The notes beneath the pieces were generated by a model. The model made no database searches and was not told where the DNA came from. It saw only the letters and a program-made list of their open reading frames with translations. A stretch of 64,000 bases of DNA from Agelas oroides (Eukaryota; Porifera; Demospongiae; Agelasida; Agelasidae): positions 5,784,928 to 5,848,927 of the forward strand of contig OX422185.1 of assembly GCA_949130485.1 (NCBI GenBank). Direction: 5' to 3'. Both the position numbers and the translations under genes were made by a program. Below are positions 11,844 to 23,088 of the stretch, in pieces; the first letter of the stretch is position 1; the number at the start of each line of letters is the position of its first letter.

Positions 11844-12342
11844 CTGTGTAAAAGTATGTATGTAAAAGAGGAAGGGAGCTATGCCGTATTACACTATAAC
11901 TTCATTCTCAGACCTCCCCTGTTTGTGACCAATGGTGGGGCGATAAACTGATTTTCTCCTCTGTCTTGTCAAGGGCACATCAATCCACCTAGTGCCCTTG
12001 GTCGATCTTGTCTAGTCTTTTGTTGTCTTGACCTTGTGTATATCAAACATAACACTTCACTCCAGTGGGTGCATGTCACAGTTAAGGGTTATAATCTGAT
12101 ATATTTACTTTTTTATTTTTAATTTTTGTATATTATTGGCAAACTGAGGAACAGTCTCGTTCCCAGACCTCATCTGGCACATAGATCACTTTCAGCTCGA
12201 TACTGAAAGCGATTTGGATTGGGATTGGTTTGGGATCTGGGATCGAGACTGAGGAATAAAAGCTGAGGAAGGCCTGAGAACTTCGAAGGGTTTGGTTCAA
12301 CCATTTAGTATATATGGGGCTGTAATATTGAAAATAGCTCAC

Positions 12343-12525
12343 CAATCAAATCCACTAAGAAACTATGAGAAGGTTCTTGTGCCAGAATTCCTCTGAAACG
12401 TGCCAAACAGTCAGGGTTGATTCGGATTTTACTCTCCATTATTGTCATGAATAACATGGCTCGCTGGTTGCTTGATTGATTTGTCAAAAGGTCAAGAATA
12501 CTTTTGCAGTCAGATTAGCCATCTC
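12343..12525 (-). pseudogene. CARD-like exon, copy A, 5'-truncated
   Basis: Minus-strand exon aligned with the CARD-like exon at 34208-34548. It encodes the second half of the fold (SILDLLTNQSSNQRAMLFM, then a block ending FLVDLIG) and ends at the same splice donor (ATTG|GTGAGC). Going 5', homology stops near 12525, where the sequence jumps to a segment that in block B lies 2 kb away (36470). The N-terminal half of the domain is therefore gone and a stop lies just upstream. A deletion is the simplest explanation. Confidence 0.65.
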
Positions 12526-12941
12526 TATGGTCTTCACAATGTTCTTTTCTACAATGAGATTGATATAATATAAGCTAACCACACATTCCTTCCCTACTAC
12601 ATGGTCCTATATACAATCATGCTATTCTGAGGAGGGACTTCAGAGAAAACAGTAGTATCAGCTACCTGACTGACTGAATAGAGTTAGCTAAACAACTCAA
12701 CATACTTGTATTGTCCTTACTGCGTATCTGAATAATAATAGTTCAGCCAAGTTTTTCCGAGCAAGATAGACAAACGAACCATCATGTGACCTTTGCTATG
12801 ACATCACTATCTTTCCCCGAAATCCCTCAAGTTTTTATTAGTATGTTACAAAAACATTTCCGTTTTGGTTGCATGCCAAGATGGTCAAAACACTATAGCA
12901 CAACTTATAGCAAACAAAAACTGTCCACTGATTTTTTGTCT

Positions 12942-13087
12942 ATACATGTATGTATGTATGTATATGTGTATGTATGTGTGTATGTATGTATGTATGAATG
13001 AGTGTATGTATGTATTTATGTATGTATGCATGTTGTATGTATGTGTGTAGTATGTACATATATGTATGTATGTATGTATGCATGCAT
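12942..13087. repeat. Microsatellite, TATG/TGTA type
   Basis: Imperfect tetranucleotide repeat (tatg)n with gtgt interruptions over about 145 bp. Block B has a shorter array of the same motif at 36861-36894 in the paralogous position, so the repeat predates the duplication. The Tyr/Met/Cys- or His-rich frames here are by-products. Confidence 0.9.
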
Positions 13088-13970
13088 AGTACCAGGGTTG
13101 TATATATATCAAAAACAAAGTTGCTAAGTTATCAAAGTATTTTGGTTGCTACATTATTATATTGCTATGCAAATTTTATGAATGCATTGCTGGAAACGAA
13201 TTCATGGTGTGGGGGTTGATACTTGAATAATTTTACTAGCCTCCCACAAAATGTTTTACAAGCTCTACATTCTTGGAATTACACAACTGCATGTATAGCA
13301 ACAAACTAATTTGCTACCACAGCAATTTTGTTCTTACACAGTATAATTATATATGAATTCTGGCATAGTTTTATGGATTGCCTATCCACTGGAAACAATT
13401 ACATGCCTTTTGTTTAAGCATTACAAATTACAGCGAGCAGTTGTTTTGAAGTGAAATTACCAAGTATAAATTGCTGTGTTTGATCCTCCTTGTGTCATGT
13501 ATATGCATCAGTTGTGAAAAACCAAATGTAATAACTGCGTAGACAAAGTGAGGCCTTGAATGACACCATGTACTTCTGCTTCTTTTCAGCATTCGGATAC
13601 TTTCTACATTTAAATAAGTTTCACACAAGCAGCAGTGTATGAAGATGTTTTGATGAAGGAGCCAAAGGGCAGCCTTACATGAACATCTGGCCGTTGCTGG
13701 GTCCTAACTTGTACATGGTCACCTGCATGCTGCTTCATGGAGATATTAAACTTCTCTTCAATTAGACATCAGATTGGAAACATGCATGGTATAACACTTA
13801 GCTAGTAGCTTATCATACAATTATAAATCACCTCATACTCAGAACATGCATGGCATCTTCTATGCATTCGATCTCGAAAATTGACGGAGCCCGGGGGGTC
13901 CCGGCGTGGCTCATGACATTCACGAGATTATGCAGTGACTACGCCTCCAACACCGTAGCTGAAAGAAGCT
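13088..13970. other. No gene recognised; end of block A and 5' flank of next gene
   Basis: Positions 13340-13660 align with pieces of block B (about 36920 and 41930-42230). After 13850 the sequence becomes GC-richer, with several CG dinucleotides leading into the ATG at 13971, which suits a promoter or 5' UTR. Confidence 0.4.
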
Positions 13971-14879
13971 ATGGCTTCCATCGAAAGTCGGCAACCCCTT
14001 CTTGGGGAGACGCAAGTCGAACGGAACGTGGAACTGTTAACGTACGGACGCCCACCCATCAGGCAGATAGCTAACAGAGTGGTGACAGTAGGGCAACTTC
14101 TCGAACAAGCAGCTTGGATCAAGTACGGGCGACGCATTCGTTTGCTATTGACGCCTGCAACTGACGCTGAATTGGAAAGATTCTGGAACAACTTGCGTAT
14201 CAGTATCAGGCCAGTCGATACGGAACCAAGGGAGGTCGGTCGTTCGATAGTCGACATCACCACTAAAGACTACATCAACAGTGGAAGTGAGAAAGATGAG
14301 AGTACGATAGAAATTTCCAAGCCGGCAGGGATCGCAAAAGGAAGCTCTGCCGAGTGGTACGTCAAGAATGGTCTCTCATGGTCGGTGAATTCAAACGTTG
14401 GTAGCAACATCATGCGACTGGCTGCCATGGTTCCTGTTAGTGGCACGGTTGGGTCAGTAGGATTAATTACTAAACAGCGTCTAGAGGAAGACTCCATTGG
14501 TCACACGCTTGGTGCTGACAGCTTAATGCTTCAGTATAAGAAACAGGAAAAGGTGGTTGTTCCCCCACACTCGAAAGTGACTGTGTCCATCACCTCGTAT
14601 GCGATCAGGTACTCTTTCAACTACACACTCCAGCTCAGTGCTTTGGCTACTGATGCAATTTCGATCCAGTTCCGAACACCATTTCAAGATTATTGGGCAG
14701 GCTGCTGTGCAGGATGTTGTAAATCCACGGGATATATCACTGCTAGGGAGCTGCTGACAGCTATGCAACTTCCTGGGTACAGTGAGGGGTTCGGCTGGGT
14801 GCACTTCGTGCAGGATGGTGTTCTAAGTTGGGTGGGAGATGCTGTTGAAGTGCAGAAAAAGGAGCAACCTTTGTCTTGA
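13971..14879 (+). CDS. Single-exon protein, possible aerolysin/ETX-MTX2-type fold
   Basis: A 302-residue open frame with a good ATG context (gctATGG) and no intron needed. There is no signal peptide (MASIESRQPLLGETQ), so a cytosolic start is expected. Residues about 95-205 alternate Ser/Thr with hydrophobics and contain a SWSVNSNVG stretch, followed by VVVPPHSKVTVSITSYAI. A 'VPP-x-SKV' strand after a Ser/Thr-rich insertion is typical of the pore-forming region in aerolysin/ETX-MTX2 relatives, which animals carry widely as defence or feeding proteins. A Cys-rich GCCAGCC lies near residue 244. Composition is more GC-rich than the surroundings. The family call is by pattern only: it could instead be another all-beta protein. 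It lies between block A and a MITE-rich stretch and has no paralogue in the window. Confidence 0.45.
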   Translation: MASIESRQPLLGETQVERNVELLTYGRPPIRQIANRVVTVGQLLEQAAWIKYGRRIRLLLTPATDAELERFWNNLRISIRPVDTEPREVGRSIVDITTKDYINSGSEKDESTIEISKPAGIAKGSSAEWYVKNGLSWSVNSNVGSNIMRLAAMVPVSGTVGSVGLITKQRLEEDSIGHTLGADSLMLQYKKQEKVVVPPHSKVTVSITSYAIRYSFNYTLQLSALATDAISIQFRTPFQDYWAGCCAGCCKSTGYITARELLTAMQLPGYSEGFGWVHFVQDGVLSWVGDAVEVQKKEQPLS

Positions 14880-15618
14880 CTCTACTCCCTCTCGAGTAAC
14901 ATGTACTGTACTCATTGTTTTGATTCTACTTATATAGTGCCTATAATGTTTTAGTTTGTTAGTAACTTTTGCATGGAACACTATATAGCTGCCACGACTT
15001 GCTTAGCCAGACTGGCTGGCAATGTGACTGAAGTTAGCTGACTAGGACCAGGGTGGATGCTTGCGTTAACAATAGATTGCTATTTTATGTATCCTTTGCA
15101 GTACATAAATTAAAATACAAAGACAATGTTGTAAGTTTGTTTCACTGGAAAAGACATCTGTTACCAATGTGATGTTATTCATTTCAAAGGCAGGCATAAA
15201 TGAATACGGTATTCAGTGGAAATGTGGAAAATTATCTTGATCAGAAGTCATAGCTACTGGAACTTGAAAAGTGTGAATTTGGTTGAGGCTCAATGGATGG
15301 GTGTAAATGACACTTATATACCTAGCTACCTAGGCCACTATATAAATAGACTAATGTCTGATTAACTAAACTGCTCCTCCGGGACATTTGCTGTATTTGG
15401 GAGGTGATAATACGGTACTGGTATACATGATGATTAGAGCATACTACGGTGCATTCTCTTGTATAATTGAGTTCTAAAACCACAACTTCCAATTTTTTCA
15501 ATACTCTTTGAACTTTTCTATACTCAGCCATGAAAAGTATAGCCATGAAAACTATACTGCATCTGAAAGCTCGAAGAAGTCTTTGTTGACCTGAGTACAA
15601 CTTGATGAATTTCCAGTA

Positions 15619-16230
15619 GGCCTTGATAGATTATGCTCAAGCCCCTGCCTATTATTCCATTCTCTGATTCCCCAAATTTTGACCCATTATGCTCCTATTA
15701 TGCTTTTCGATTCACCTATTATGCTTCTCATTTCGCCACAGAAGACTACATTGAACTTTCAGTCATGTTACAGTATAACTACAGAAATTGAGGTTGCGTA
15801 ATAATATTATGACATTGAAATTTCTATTTTTTTTTGCCCTTGTAACTCATGTTTTAAGTTGTCTGTTCATGTTTTCAACTGTTTCACAGAAATTTTATAT
15901 ACCACAGTTGAAAACATGAACAGACAACTTAAAACATGAGTTACAAGGGCAAAAAAAAATAGAAATTTCAATGTCATAATATTATTACGCAACCTCAATT
16001 TCTGTAGTTATACTGTAACATGACTGAAAGTTCAATGTAGTCTTCTGAAGGAACCGCCTGGCTGTGGTAATAAAACAGTTGAGACTACTTAGAGTGAGAG
16101 TCCATCATTCAAGAAATCAGCCTATTATGCCTGGATCATAATGAAAAACAGCCTATTATGCCAGCATAATTCTTGATGCTCAAGAGCACCTATTATGCTC
16201 AAAATTATGCCAGCATAATCTATCAAGGCC
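15619..16230. mobile_element. Foldback MITE with 144-bp perfect inner arms
   Basis: Outer inverted repeats at 15617-15637 and 16212-16232 (ggccttgatagattatgct and its complement) are bounded by TA, as for Tc1/mariner-type insertion. Inside, 15739-15882 and 15904-16047 form 144-bp arms with no mismatch that I could see and a 21-bp loop. Between outer and inner arms the motif cctattatgc recurs at least six times, mostly in one orientation. No protein-coding capacity. Confidence 0.85.
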
Positions 16231-16785
16231 TAATTCCCAGCTGTGGTATGAATGAAAAAATGACTGAGTGCCTATGCCAAGTAATCAGTTTGAAAAAGCT
16301 ATGCAGTTGCTGTCAAGCATGCCTTGTCTGGCATTGTGTTAGCCTCTAGCAAGTCATTTAATTCATTTGTGTACATATCATCACAAAAAGGATACAACAA
16401 GAATAGGCATTCATATTAAAGGGTAGCTATAACCACAGTCTTAAAAGGTTTTCCCAAACATCCTAGAGTGTTATATTAACAGTTCACCTCTTGCATTCCC
16501 AAACATCCCCTCTTGCATCCAAGACTAACTATGCTAACTACACTATAACAGTGTACAGATTCTCTGCAGGACTAAGCCATGCATGCAATGATTGAGTTCT
16601 ATGCATGCGAATAACTTACAGGTGCTTACCACAGTTTCAAAGCTATTTGAAATAGTGAGTATATACTACAGCGAAAATTTGTTATAATCACCATCCATCA
16701 TCCGCTTTGCAACTTTCATTAAATACTACGTGGTGAATATCTGTCGCTGGATTACCTTGCAGATAAATACTGCATGGTGAATACT
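16231..16785. other. Intergenic, no gene seen
   Basis: AT-rich spacer between two inverted-repeat elements. A phrase like taaatact-cgtggtgaata occurs twice near 16720 and 16763, but nothing coding was recognised. Confidence 0.35.
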
Positions 16786-17088
16786 ATGAAGAGAATTCCC
16801 AAACATATTATCATCTATCAATCCACCCTCACAGTCCCATCAAGTGTTAGCACCAACATTTATCTGTTAGCTACTACTATTGAAATGTATATATACCAGT
16901 TGTTATGCATCTAGTTGTGAACCGGACAATAGCTACAATGTGTATAAAAAATAATTATTGGGTATATAGGTTATCACACTCTTATTGTGTCTTAGTAGTA
17001 GACAAACATCTGTGCTAGCTGTTTTTGCTTCTTAATAAAGCTTGATGGGATTGTGAAGGGGATAATTGTGTTTGTAAATTCTCTTCAT
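16786..17088. mobile_element. Small foldback MITE (303 bp)
   Basis: Inverted arms of about 50-58 bp: atgaagagaattcccaaac at the left and its diverged complement ending in ctcttcat at the right, each continuing into a second block (ccatcaag / cttgatgg). The interior is AT-rich and non-coding. No target duplication could be settled. Confidence 0.65.
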
Positions 17089-18454
17089 AATTTTAACCAG
17101 CTCATTGAACCCTGAAATTGGCCTGAGAACCACACAGAAGTTAATTCTTGAACGGGAAGACTGAAAAAGGACCTTGTGCGGCCATGACGCCGTACGGCGT
17201 CATTGGGCCGGAAAGGGTTAAGTGGGTAGTTCATAAAATGTGTGTGTCAGGAGCTGCAGAAGCAGGGAGTATAGAACCTGCAAGAGTTTAGTTTCATGCC
17301 GGTGTTTGGGAAGAAAAATCTTTTGGGAATATATATTTTATGCAAGTAATTAATCTTGTTGCTTTTGAGTTAAATTTAACTCCCTGTCTTTAATACAAGT
17401 GAGTTTCCAAGCATCTCTGCTAGGTCAAAGTACAGGCTTCCAAAAGGGAGTAAGCACATCATCTTTATGCAAGAGTTCCTATCCTATGCTCAGTGCTCAT
17501 CCCCTCTACCTTAATGTAATTTTCCACCTATTGAATACGCAGTCCTTCAGCTCCCTACGCACAACACTTGCAGCTGTTAAATCAGTCCCATTCAAAGTGC
17601 CCTTTTATCAATTGCACATGCACAGACCTGGATTATCTTGTGCTGCTGTTTTGTCTTTGTTGTCCACTTAGTCTTACTTATGCTATATACCATCCACCTA
17701 CCATATGGATAAGGCCAGCCACCTGACTGTATATATTCCCTTCATGAGATAGCAGTCCCCACGCCAACAATCCTATATCATAGCACTGACAATCCTATAC
17801 AACCACCTAGCTGACTCCCTCATTCACAGATGTTCAGTGGTCAAACGACTGCAGTTAGACAATATGAAAAGCATGCATGTAGTAACAACATCTGCTTGCC
17901 TGCATGGATGCATAACAGTTACTATAGATATTATGTGTACTAACCCAATTCATAATATATGACTGTATGACATTCCGGGGTGTGTCTCAGTAGATCTGAT
18001 CCTTCCCCACATCAGTAGATTTACACATGAGCTTGGGGAAGGCATAGGCAGTGTCAGGTCAATATTATCAGGAGGAAGGTAGCATCAACAGCCAAAATTT
18101 CATACCGTCTTCTGCATAATTCTAAGATACACTGAACTACATGACCTAGAAGTGCGTGGCCAAATTTTACACTAAAGACACCACAGTCAGTCCCTTAATT
18201 CTGAACTGAAAGTCATTACCGAGGGTGTTTGATGTACAATAATGATGTACAGTATGTGCATGTGTAGCTACTATAGTATTTTTGTGAACACTTGGAGATC
18301 AAAATTTTGTTCAGTACTATAGCTGATCAGTCTCCAACTTTCAAAATTTCAGACGATTGTCTACCCGTGTCAAACTTCTATCAAAGAATTATATCTCTCC
18401 ACACGCAACCCACACCATGCCCCACCGAGACTGACTCATTCAAGAGTAGCCTCT
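17089..18454. other. Intergenic, no gene seen
   Basis: Contains a short perfect palindrome at about 17186-17203 (tgacgccgtacggcgtca) and otherwise no recognisable gene or repeat. Confidence 0.35.
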
Positions 18455-18585
18455 GCACGCGTTCTACGCATGCGCCGTAGGTTCAGCCGCTGGCCGCCTT
18501 GCCGCATTGCGAAGATTGTTGGGAAGTGAGGACGAACACCACGTTGTGGAGGCTCGAAAAGGAACCGCTATGTCTCAGTGAGTTT
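18455..18585 (+). promoter_or_regulatory. GC-rich candidate promoter / first exon
   Basis: A locally GC- and CpG-rich stretch (acgcatgcgcc, gccgctggccgcc) ends in ATGTCTCA directly before a strong splice donor (GTGAGT). This looks like a transcription start with a very short coding first exon. No downstream exon was recognised, so the gene remains unknown. Confidence 0.25.
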
Positions 18586-18835
18586 GTGTGTCTATATATC
18601 TTATCGAGAACTGTGTGCCGTGTAGTCAATTGCAAAGAAATCAGCTAACAACTAACTAGCTATACATGGTGGGTGCGGATGATGTGCCAGTGTACCGTGC
18701 TGAGGGTCTGGGAAGTGTGTGTACAGTACTGAGGATCTAGGGAACAGACTATAGTCGGACAGCTAGCTACAAGAACGCGAGCAACGAAGATTGCCCCATA
18801 GGTGTGTTCATAGCCATGTTGGGATGTGTATGTAA

Positions 18836-19211
18836 GGCCACTCCAAATGAGACTTTAGTTTCCCGTCCGGACTTCTGTCATTTTCGATGCGTGCGGGCGG
18901 TCTATTACCATTAACCATTACTATGAATCTCATTATAAATTTGCGCGAAAACCTAACTGCGTCGGAATGTTCTCATCCTGGAGCTGTCGAATGCATTCAC
19001 GCTATTAGCGTTCCACTGAATGGGGCAACGTTGGCGCAATGCCTGCTTTTACACGAGTCTACGTTTGCTACTGTACTGCATACTAGTGCGCGTTGGATGT
19101 TGCAGATAATTTTGAAACGTGAATAATAATGGCCATAATGGTCAAATGGCGCGGTAGACTCCGGAGGGGGCGGGCGGAGGACGGGAAACTATAGTCTCAT
19201 TTGGAGTGGCC
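18836..19211. mobile_element. PIF/Harbinger-type MITE (376 bp)
   Basis: Terminal inverted repeats of 33 bp with one mismatch, beginning GGCCACTCCAAATGAGAC. Both sides are flanked by TAA (18833-18835 and 19212-19214), the 3-bp target duplication typical of PIF/Harbinger elements. A 79-residue frame inside (18887-19126) has no transposase motif. Confidence 0.85.
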
Positions 19212-19464
19212 TAAGACTAGTGACAATTAAAACTTGCAGTGCACAGAAACTAGCGTGCAACTGCTTGTTTGCCAGTGATTGCAGACAAGCTAGACTAACA
19301 ATGGTCAGTAATGGGAACCACAATTTGTGTACTGGGTATTAGCCAAAAGCAGACCTTTCCACACTGACATCCATGCAGCCATTTGTACTACTGACTATGA
19401 AGGAAGCTGACCATATAGTCTTGAACTAAGACCTCTCTTCAATTTATGTCATAACTTGATAATT

Positions 19465-19760
19465 ATCCCTTTAACCACCAATAACACTTTTTGCTGTCTT
19501 CTGACTTTGGCCGCATCTTATCAGTTGGCGCAATCCATTTTTGAAGATAGGTTCTGCACTAGCAGAACGGGTGGGACAGGGAGAGGTGGGTGGGTGCACC
19601 CCTCTGGGTGACAGTGCATGGTGGCTGTTGCAGCTGGCTATAGAAAAGCCCTGGTCAGCGCTGGGTGGGCCATTTGTCTGCTTTCTTGCACAAATGGGCA
19701 TAGAAAACGCTCCTTTCACCTTGTAGAGACTCCATTGGTATGAAGCTAGCTAAGGTCATG
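19465..19760 (-). repeat. Interspersed repeat, copy 2 (inverted copy of 8530-8890)
   Basis: Reverse complement of the repeat at 8530-8890 with moderate divergence. The similarity may extend weakly on the right towards 19900. No terminal structure is visible, so its class is unknown. Confidence 0.6.
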
Positions 19761-19987
19761 AACCCACAGAGAATGTGTCAGTAAAGCTTTGACTCAAGTT
19801 CCAGTGCTAACTCCAAGCTAGGAGAAGAGGAAATATGGACCAAGGAAGGTATCCATAGCCTAAAAAGGCTTCCAGTAAATAGCCTACAGTGGTTAAAGAG
19901 CTAACAAATATAAGCTCTTGGCTTATAAGCTACATGCATAGTCTTGATAGCAACATCTTGTAACCAGCAGTGTGCATATAGTACCAT

Positions 19988-20066
19988 GACTAGACTAGAG
20001 TTGGTAAACTGACTAGACTAGAGTTGGTAAACTGACTAGACTAGAATTGGTAAACTGACTAGACCA
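19988..20066. repeat. Tandem repeat, 23-bp unit, about 3.5 copies
   Basis: The unit gactagactagagttggtaa plus act recurs head to tail with few changes. No gene is associated. Confidence 0.9.
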
Positions 20067-20560
20067 GAACTACTCTCTGTGACTGCTCTTTTTCTAGGTA
20101 GCACACCTGTCGAATTGTGATTGCCTACCATACATAGATTTTGATTGGGTTTTGCTATGTTACAACTCCAGCCATATGGCTTTATACTATATAAGGCAAA
20201 ACTGGAACCTTAAGAATCCCTCCATTGCTATATGGCTAATTAACACCTTCAAATTGTATAATTATATGTACCCTGTTGGGCTTCTATACTATTCTACTTG
20301 GCTTCTGCTGTAGGACTACTAGGCTGTTTGAGTCTCAGTTCCATTAGGAGTCGAATGACTGATCACTTTCATGCATTACTATACATGATGCTATTATATT
20401 GCTTGTCTGACATTAATTTTTAGCTAATCGTAAGTCCAACCTCCTTAGCCAGATTCCTGTGTTGTTAGTCAGGGTGAGTGATCCCTACATATTAGTTGGG
20501 TGTAACTAATCACTGGACTGAAGTGGACTGGACTGGAATGGACTGGACTCATAAAAACGT

Positions 20561-21169
20561 CAGAAGTAAGTTAATAAACCACCGGAAACAAAATTAAGCA
20601 CACATATAAAACCGGCAGCTTACAACAACAGAGCTCAATAACGGTATTGGGCTTGTGGGATGTCATATCAACCTTTGCCCTTACCCTGGACTTACATCTT
20701 GTAACTGGCCATAAGCTTTCTCTAGCAAATAACTCATCGGGATGACCCACATAGTCTGAACCCACCGAACGAGTACAGCACAGTGGGAAGAGTATTCATG
20801 CAAGCCCCTTGGCTGGCGCACAGTCTAGATTACCAATCTTGTATACAAAACCTACAATGAAAACAGTAGAGGCCCATGGACAGAAGTAGCCTCCTTCCTA
20901 GGCTCTCCTCATATGGCTGACACGCATACTGCAAGCAACAGAAACCTGGGTGGGGCTTGGAAACAAGGTTAGGACAGCTGTTGGTTTAGTCTCTCATAGC
21001 CAGACAGGCGAGACTACTGTTAGTTACACATAACAAGTAACATTCAAATCAACAGACTCCCACTGATATAGCAGGACAGATTTATAGCCCCTGGAAAATC
21101 TATGTTTCATCGTGTTTGATTCTCGTGTGTGCTTAATTTCGTTTCCAGTGGTTTATTAACTTATTTCAG
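20561..21169. mobile_element. MITE with ~46-bp inverted ends
   Basis: Ends gttaataaaccaccggaaac (left) and its diverged complement (right, gtttccagtggtttattaac) pair over about 46 bp. A 64-residue minus frame inside has no recognised motif. The right end lies 2 bp from the next inverted-repeat element. Confidence 0.7.
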
Positions 21170-21171
21170 AA

Positions 21172-21740
21172 AGTTTTGTGAGGCTTGGTCCAAACAACAT
21201 AATTTTTTATAAAACAAGTTTGGTAGTGATTGAAGGTTCTTTGCCATCTGGCTAAAAATACAAACATGACATGGGTCTGGATGAGGCAAAACAATTTAGG
21301 ACCACCTTTTCAAACTTTTATGGGTAACAAGTTTTGGGTACAGTTAAATTCGTCATTTAATTCTGAATAAAACAGTTTTTGTCACATCTAAATTGGTGTA
21401 GTAAGAGTGGAGATATTTATTTTTGAAGAATGTTTGTAATTAACAACACCAGGTTTGGTAAGTTTCTAAGGTAAAATTCTTAGGACTTGTTGATTACAAA
21501 TAAAAACTGACATCTCCACTTCTACAATACCGATTTGGATGAAACAAAGACCATTACATTCAGAATTGAATGACAAATCTAGCTGTTCTCAATAATTATA
21601 ACTTAGCGAAGACTGAAAAGTTCTCACTAACCTCACCCATGCCATCATCACAGTTTCAATGGTGTTAGCCAGATGGCAAAGAACCTTCAATCACTACCAA
21701 ACTTGTTTTATATGTTACTTGGACCAAGCCTCACAAAACT
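21172..21740. mobile_element. Foldback MITE (569 bp)
   Basis: Long imperfect inverted arms: ttttgtgaggcttggtccaa ... aaggttctttgccatctggc on the left pairs with gccagatggcaaagaacctt ... ttggaccaagcctcacaaaa on the right. Weaker pairing continues towards the centre. Non-coding. It abuts the preceding MITE, which may be one composite or two separate insertions. Confidence 0.8.
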
Positions 21741-22205
21741 GAACTAGGAGGGATTGCTGCATTTTAACCACTTACATGCAATAAATGCTAATTCTCAGAG
21801 TTTCACCAGTTTCTTACTCACCCACAACAAAGAAAAAGCTCCACTGACTTTGCATAGCACCCTCTGCAACTTAAGTTAGAAAATTTGAAACTCCTACACT
21901 GCAGCAATGTTTTGGTACAAATCAGCCTGCTATATTGCATTACATCATCATGACGACACCACCCGTACTTTAACCCTTTAGCCACGTGAATCAGTTTTGG
22001 TGCATTTCGCATGCAATAATGCACGGGGATGAAGTTTTAGTGTGCGATTGTTTCAGCATGAGTGAGCGCTTCATGTGTGTGGTGTAAGTTGTTTGAAATC
22101 CAGAGGTCAATTTTTCATTTTAGCGACCCTGATGTATATCACTGAATAAACAAACTTTAGCCACGGAGTGGTTACCCTGGTTGCAGTCAAGCTGAAGAGA
22201 CTAGT

Positions 22206-22600
22206 CAGGCCTTCCAACCGTCCAGTTTTTGATCGCTTGCAGTATGCAAAAATGGAGGAAGGATCCATTTTATCATGTGAATGATATCAGTGTCTACCTA
22301 GGTAAACAAAGTGGGGGAGGGGTCCTGATTGAAATAACGCACTTTGCATGCACCTTTTTCGTTTTGAACCAGGAATGGTACATTTTTCGCTTTTCAAACA
22401 TTCGAAACTCGCACACTTGGGGCAGAAACTACAAGAAAAGGCCTCAAGCTCGTTTTTCAATGGGGGACCCCTCCCCACCTCTGTCTACCTAGGTAGACAC
22501 TGATGTCATTCACATGATAAAATGGACCAGGCCTTCCCCCTCCCTTTTTGCATACTGTATATGATCAAAAATTGGATGGTGTGAAGGCCTGGGAATGAGG
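22206..22600. mobile_element. MITE (about 390 bp), possible long relative of the hairpin family
   Basis: Inverted arms of roughly 100 bp: caggccttccaaccgtccag ... cctaggtaaac pairs with gtctacctaggtagacactg ... aaggcctg. The right end continues as GGCCTGGGAATGAGGCTA, the same terminus as the short hairpin elements. The left terminus is degraded (ctagtcaggcc). The non-coding interior accounts for the open frames at 22229 and 22287. Confidence 0.7.
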
Positions 22601-23088
22601 CTAGACTAATTGCATAAGGCAACTAGAGAGGCATGCAGCTGCCTTGATTATAGTAATAACTAACATCTGTGGGATAGGGATGTGCAATTAACTGGTGTGA
22701 CGGTTATATCACTCATGCTGATTACTGAATGGAAGTAATTTCGCAATTATCGTGATGTTCCGCGCATGCACATTTTATTACAACCACACGGGGTCCTTTG
22801 GATTTGAAGATGGCTACCATGAGCGTGTGTCTACACAACAGTCAGGAAGTAGCACACTAGGATACCTATTTGCCTTCATTTTTGCAGGGCCTATGGCAAA
22901 TCGTTCTAGTGAAAGCAAGCAAAAAGAACAATTTTGGGCATCAACGTGTCTGCTGGCTGCATAGCCTTATTACAGTTTCCTTGCGAAGAGTGTCAACATG
23001 CTTGTTTTTTAGCTAAAATTTCTAATTATAAGACATGAATTCTGGATATCGCCATCCCTTCTGTGGGGGAATCACCTGCTTGCATTAT

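Larger units (their letters stand above)
9415..13660 (+). repeat. Segmental duplication, block A (pair of 31280-42240)
   Basis: Colinear similarity with block B runs through the intron upstream of regucalcin, the regucalcin exon, the convergent CARD-like gene, a segment at 12530-12870 (matching 36470-36800) and a segment at 13400-13640 (matching about 41960-42220). Block B is longer because it carries the hAT-type MITE at 31493, two foldback elements and a retrotransposon. Block A carries a MITE at 9861 that B lacks. The pairing gives pre-insertion sites for several elements. Confidence 0.85.

Noticed and set aside
12786-13219. Tyr/Met/Cys- and His/Thr/Ile-rich frames
   Set aside because: They are translations of the TATG microsatellite.
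18887-19126. 79-residue frame as a gene
   Set aside because: It lies wholly inside a PIF/Harbinger-type MITE with no transposase motif.
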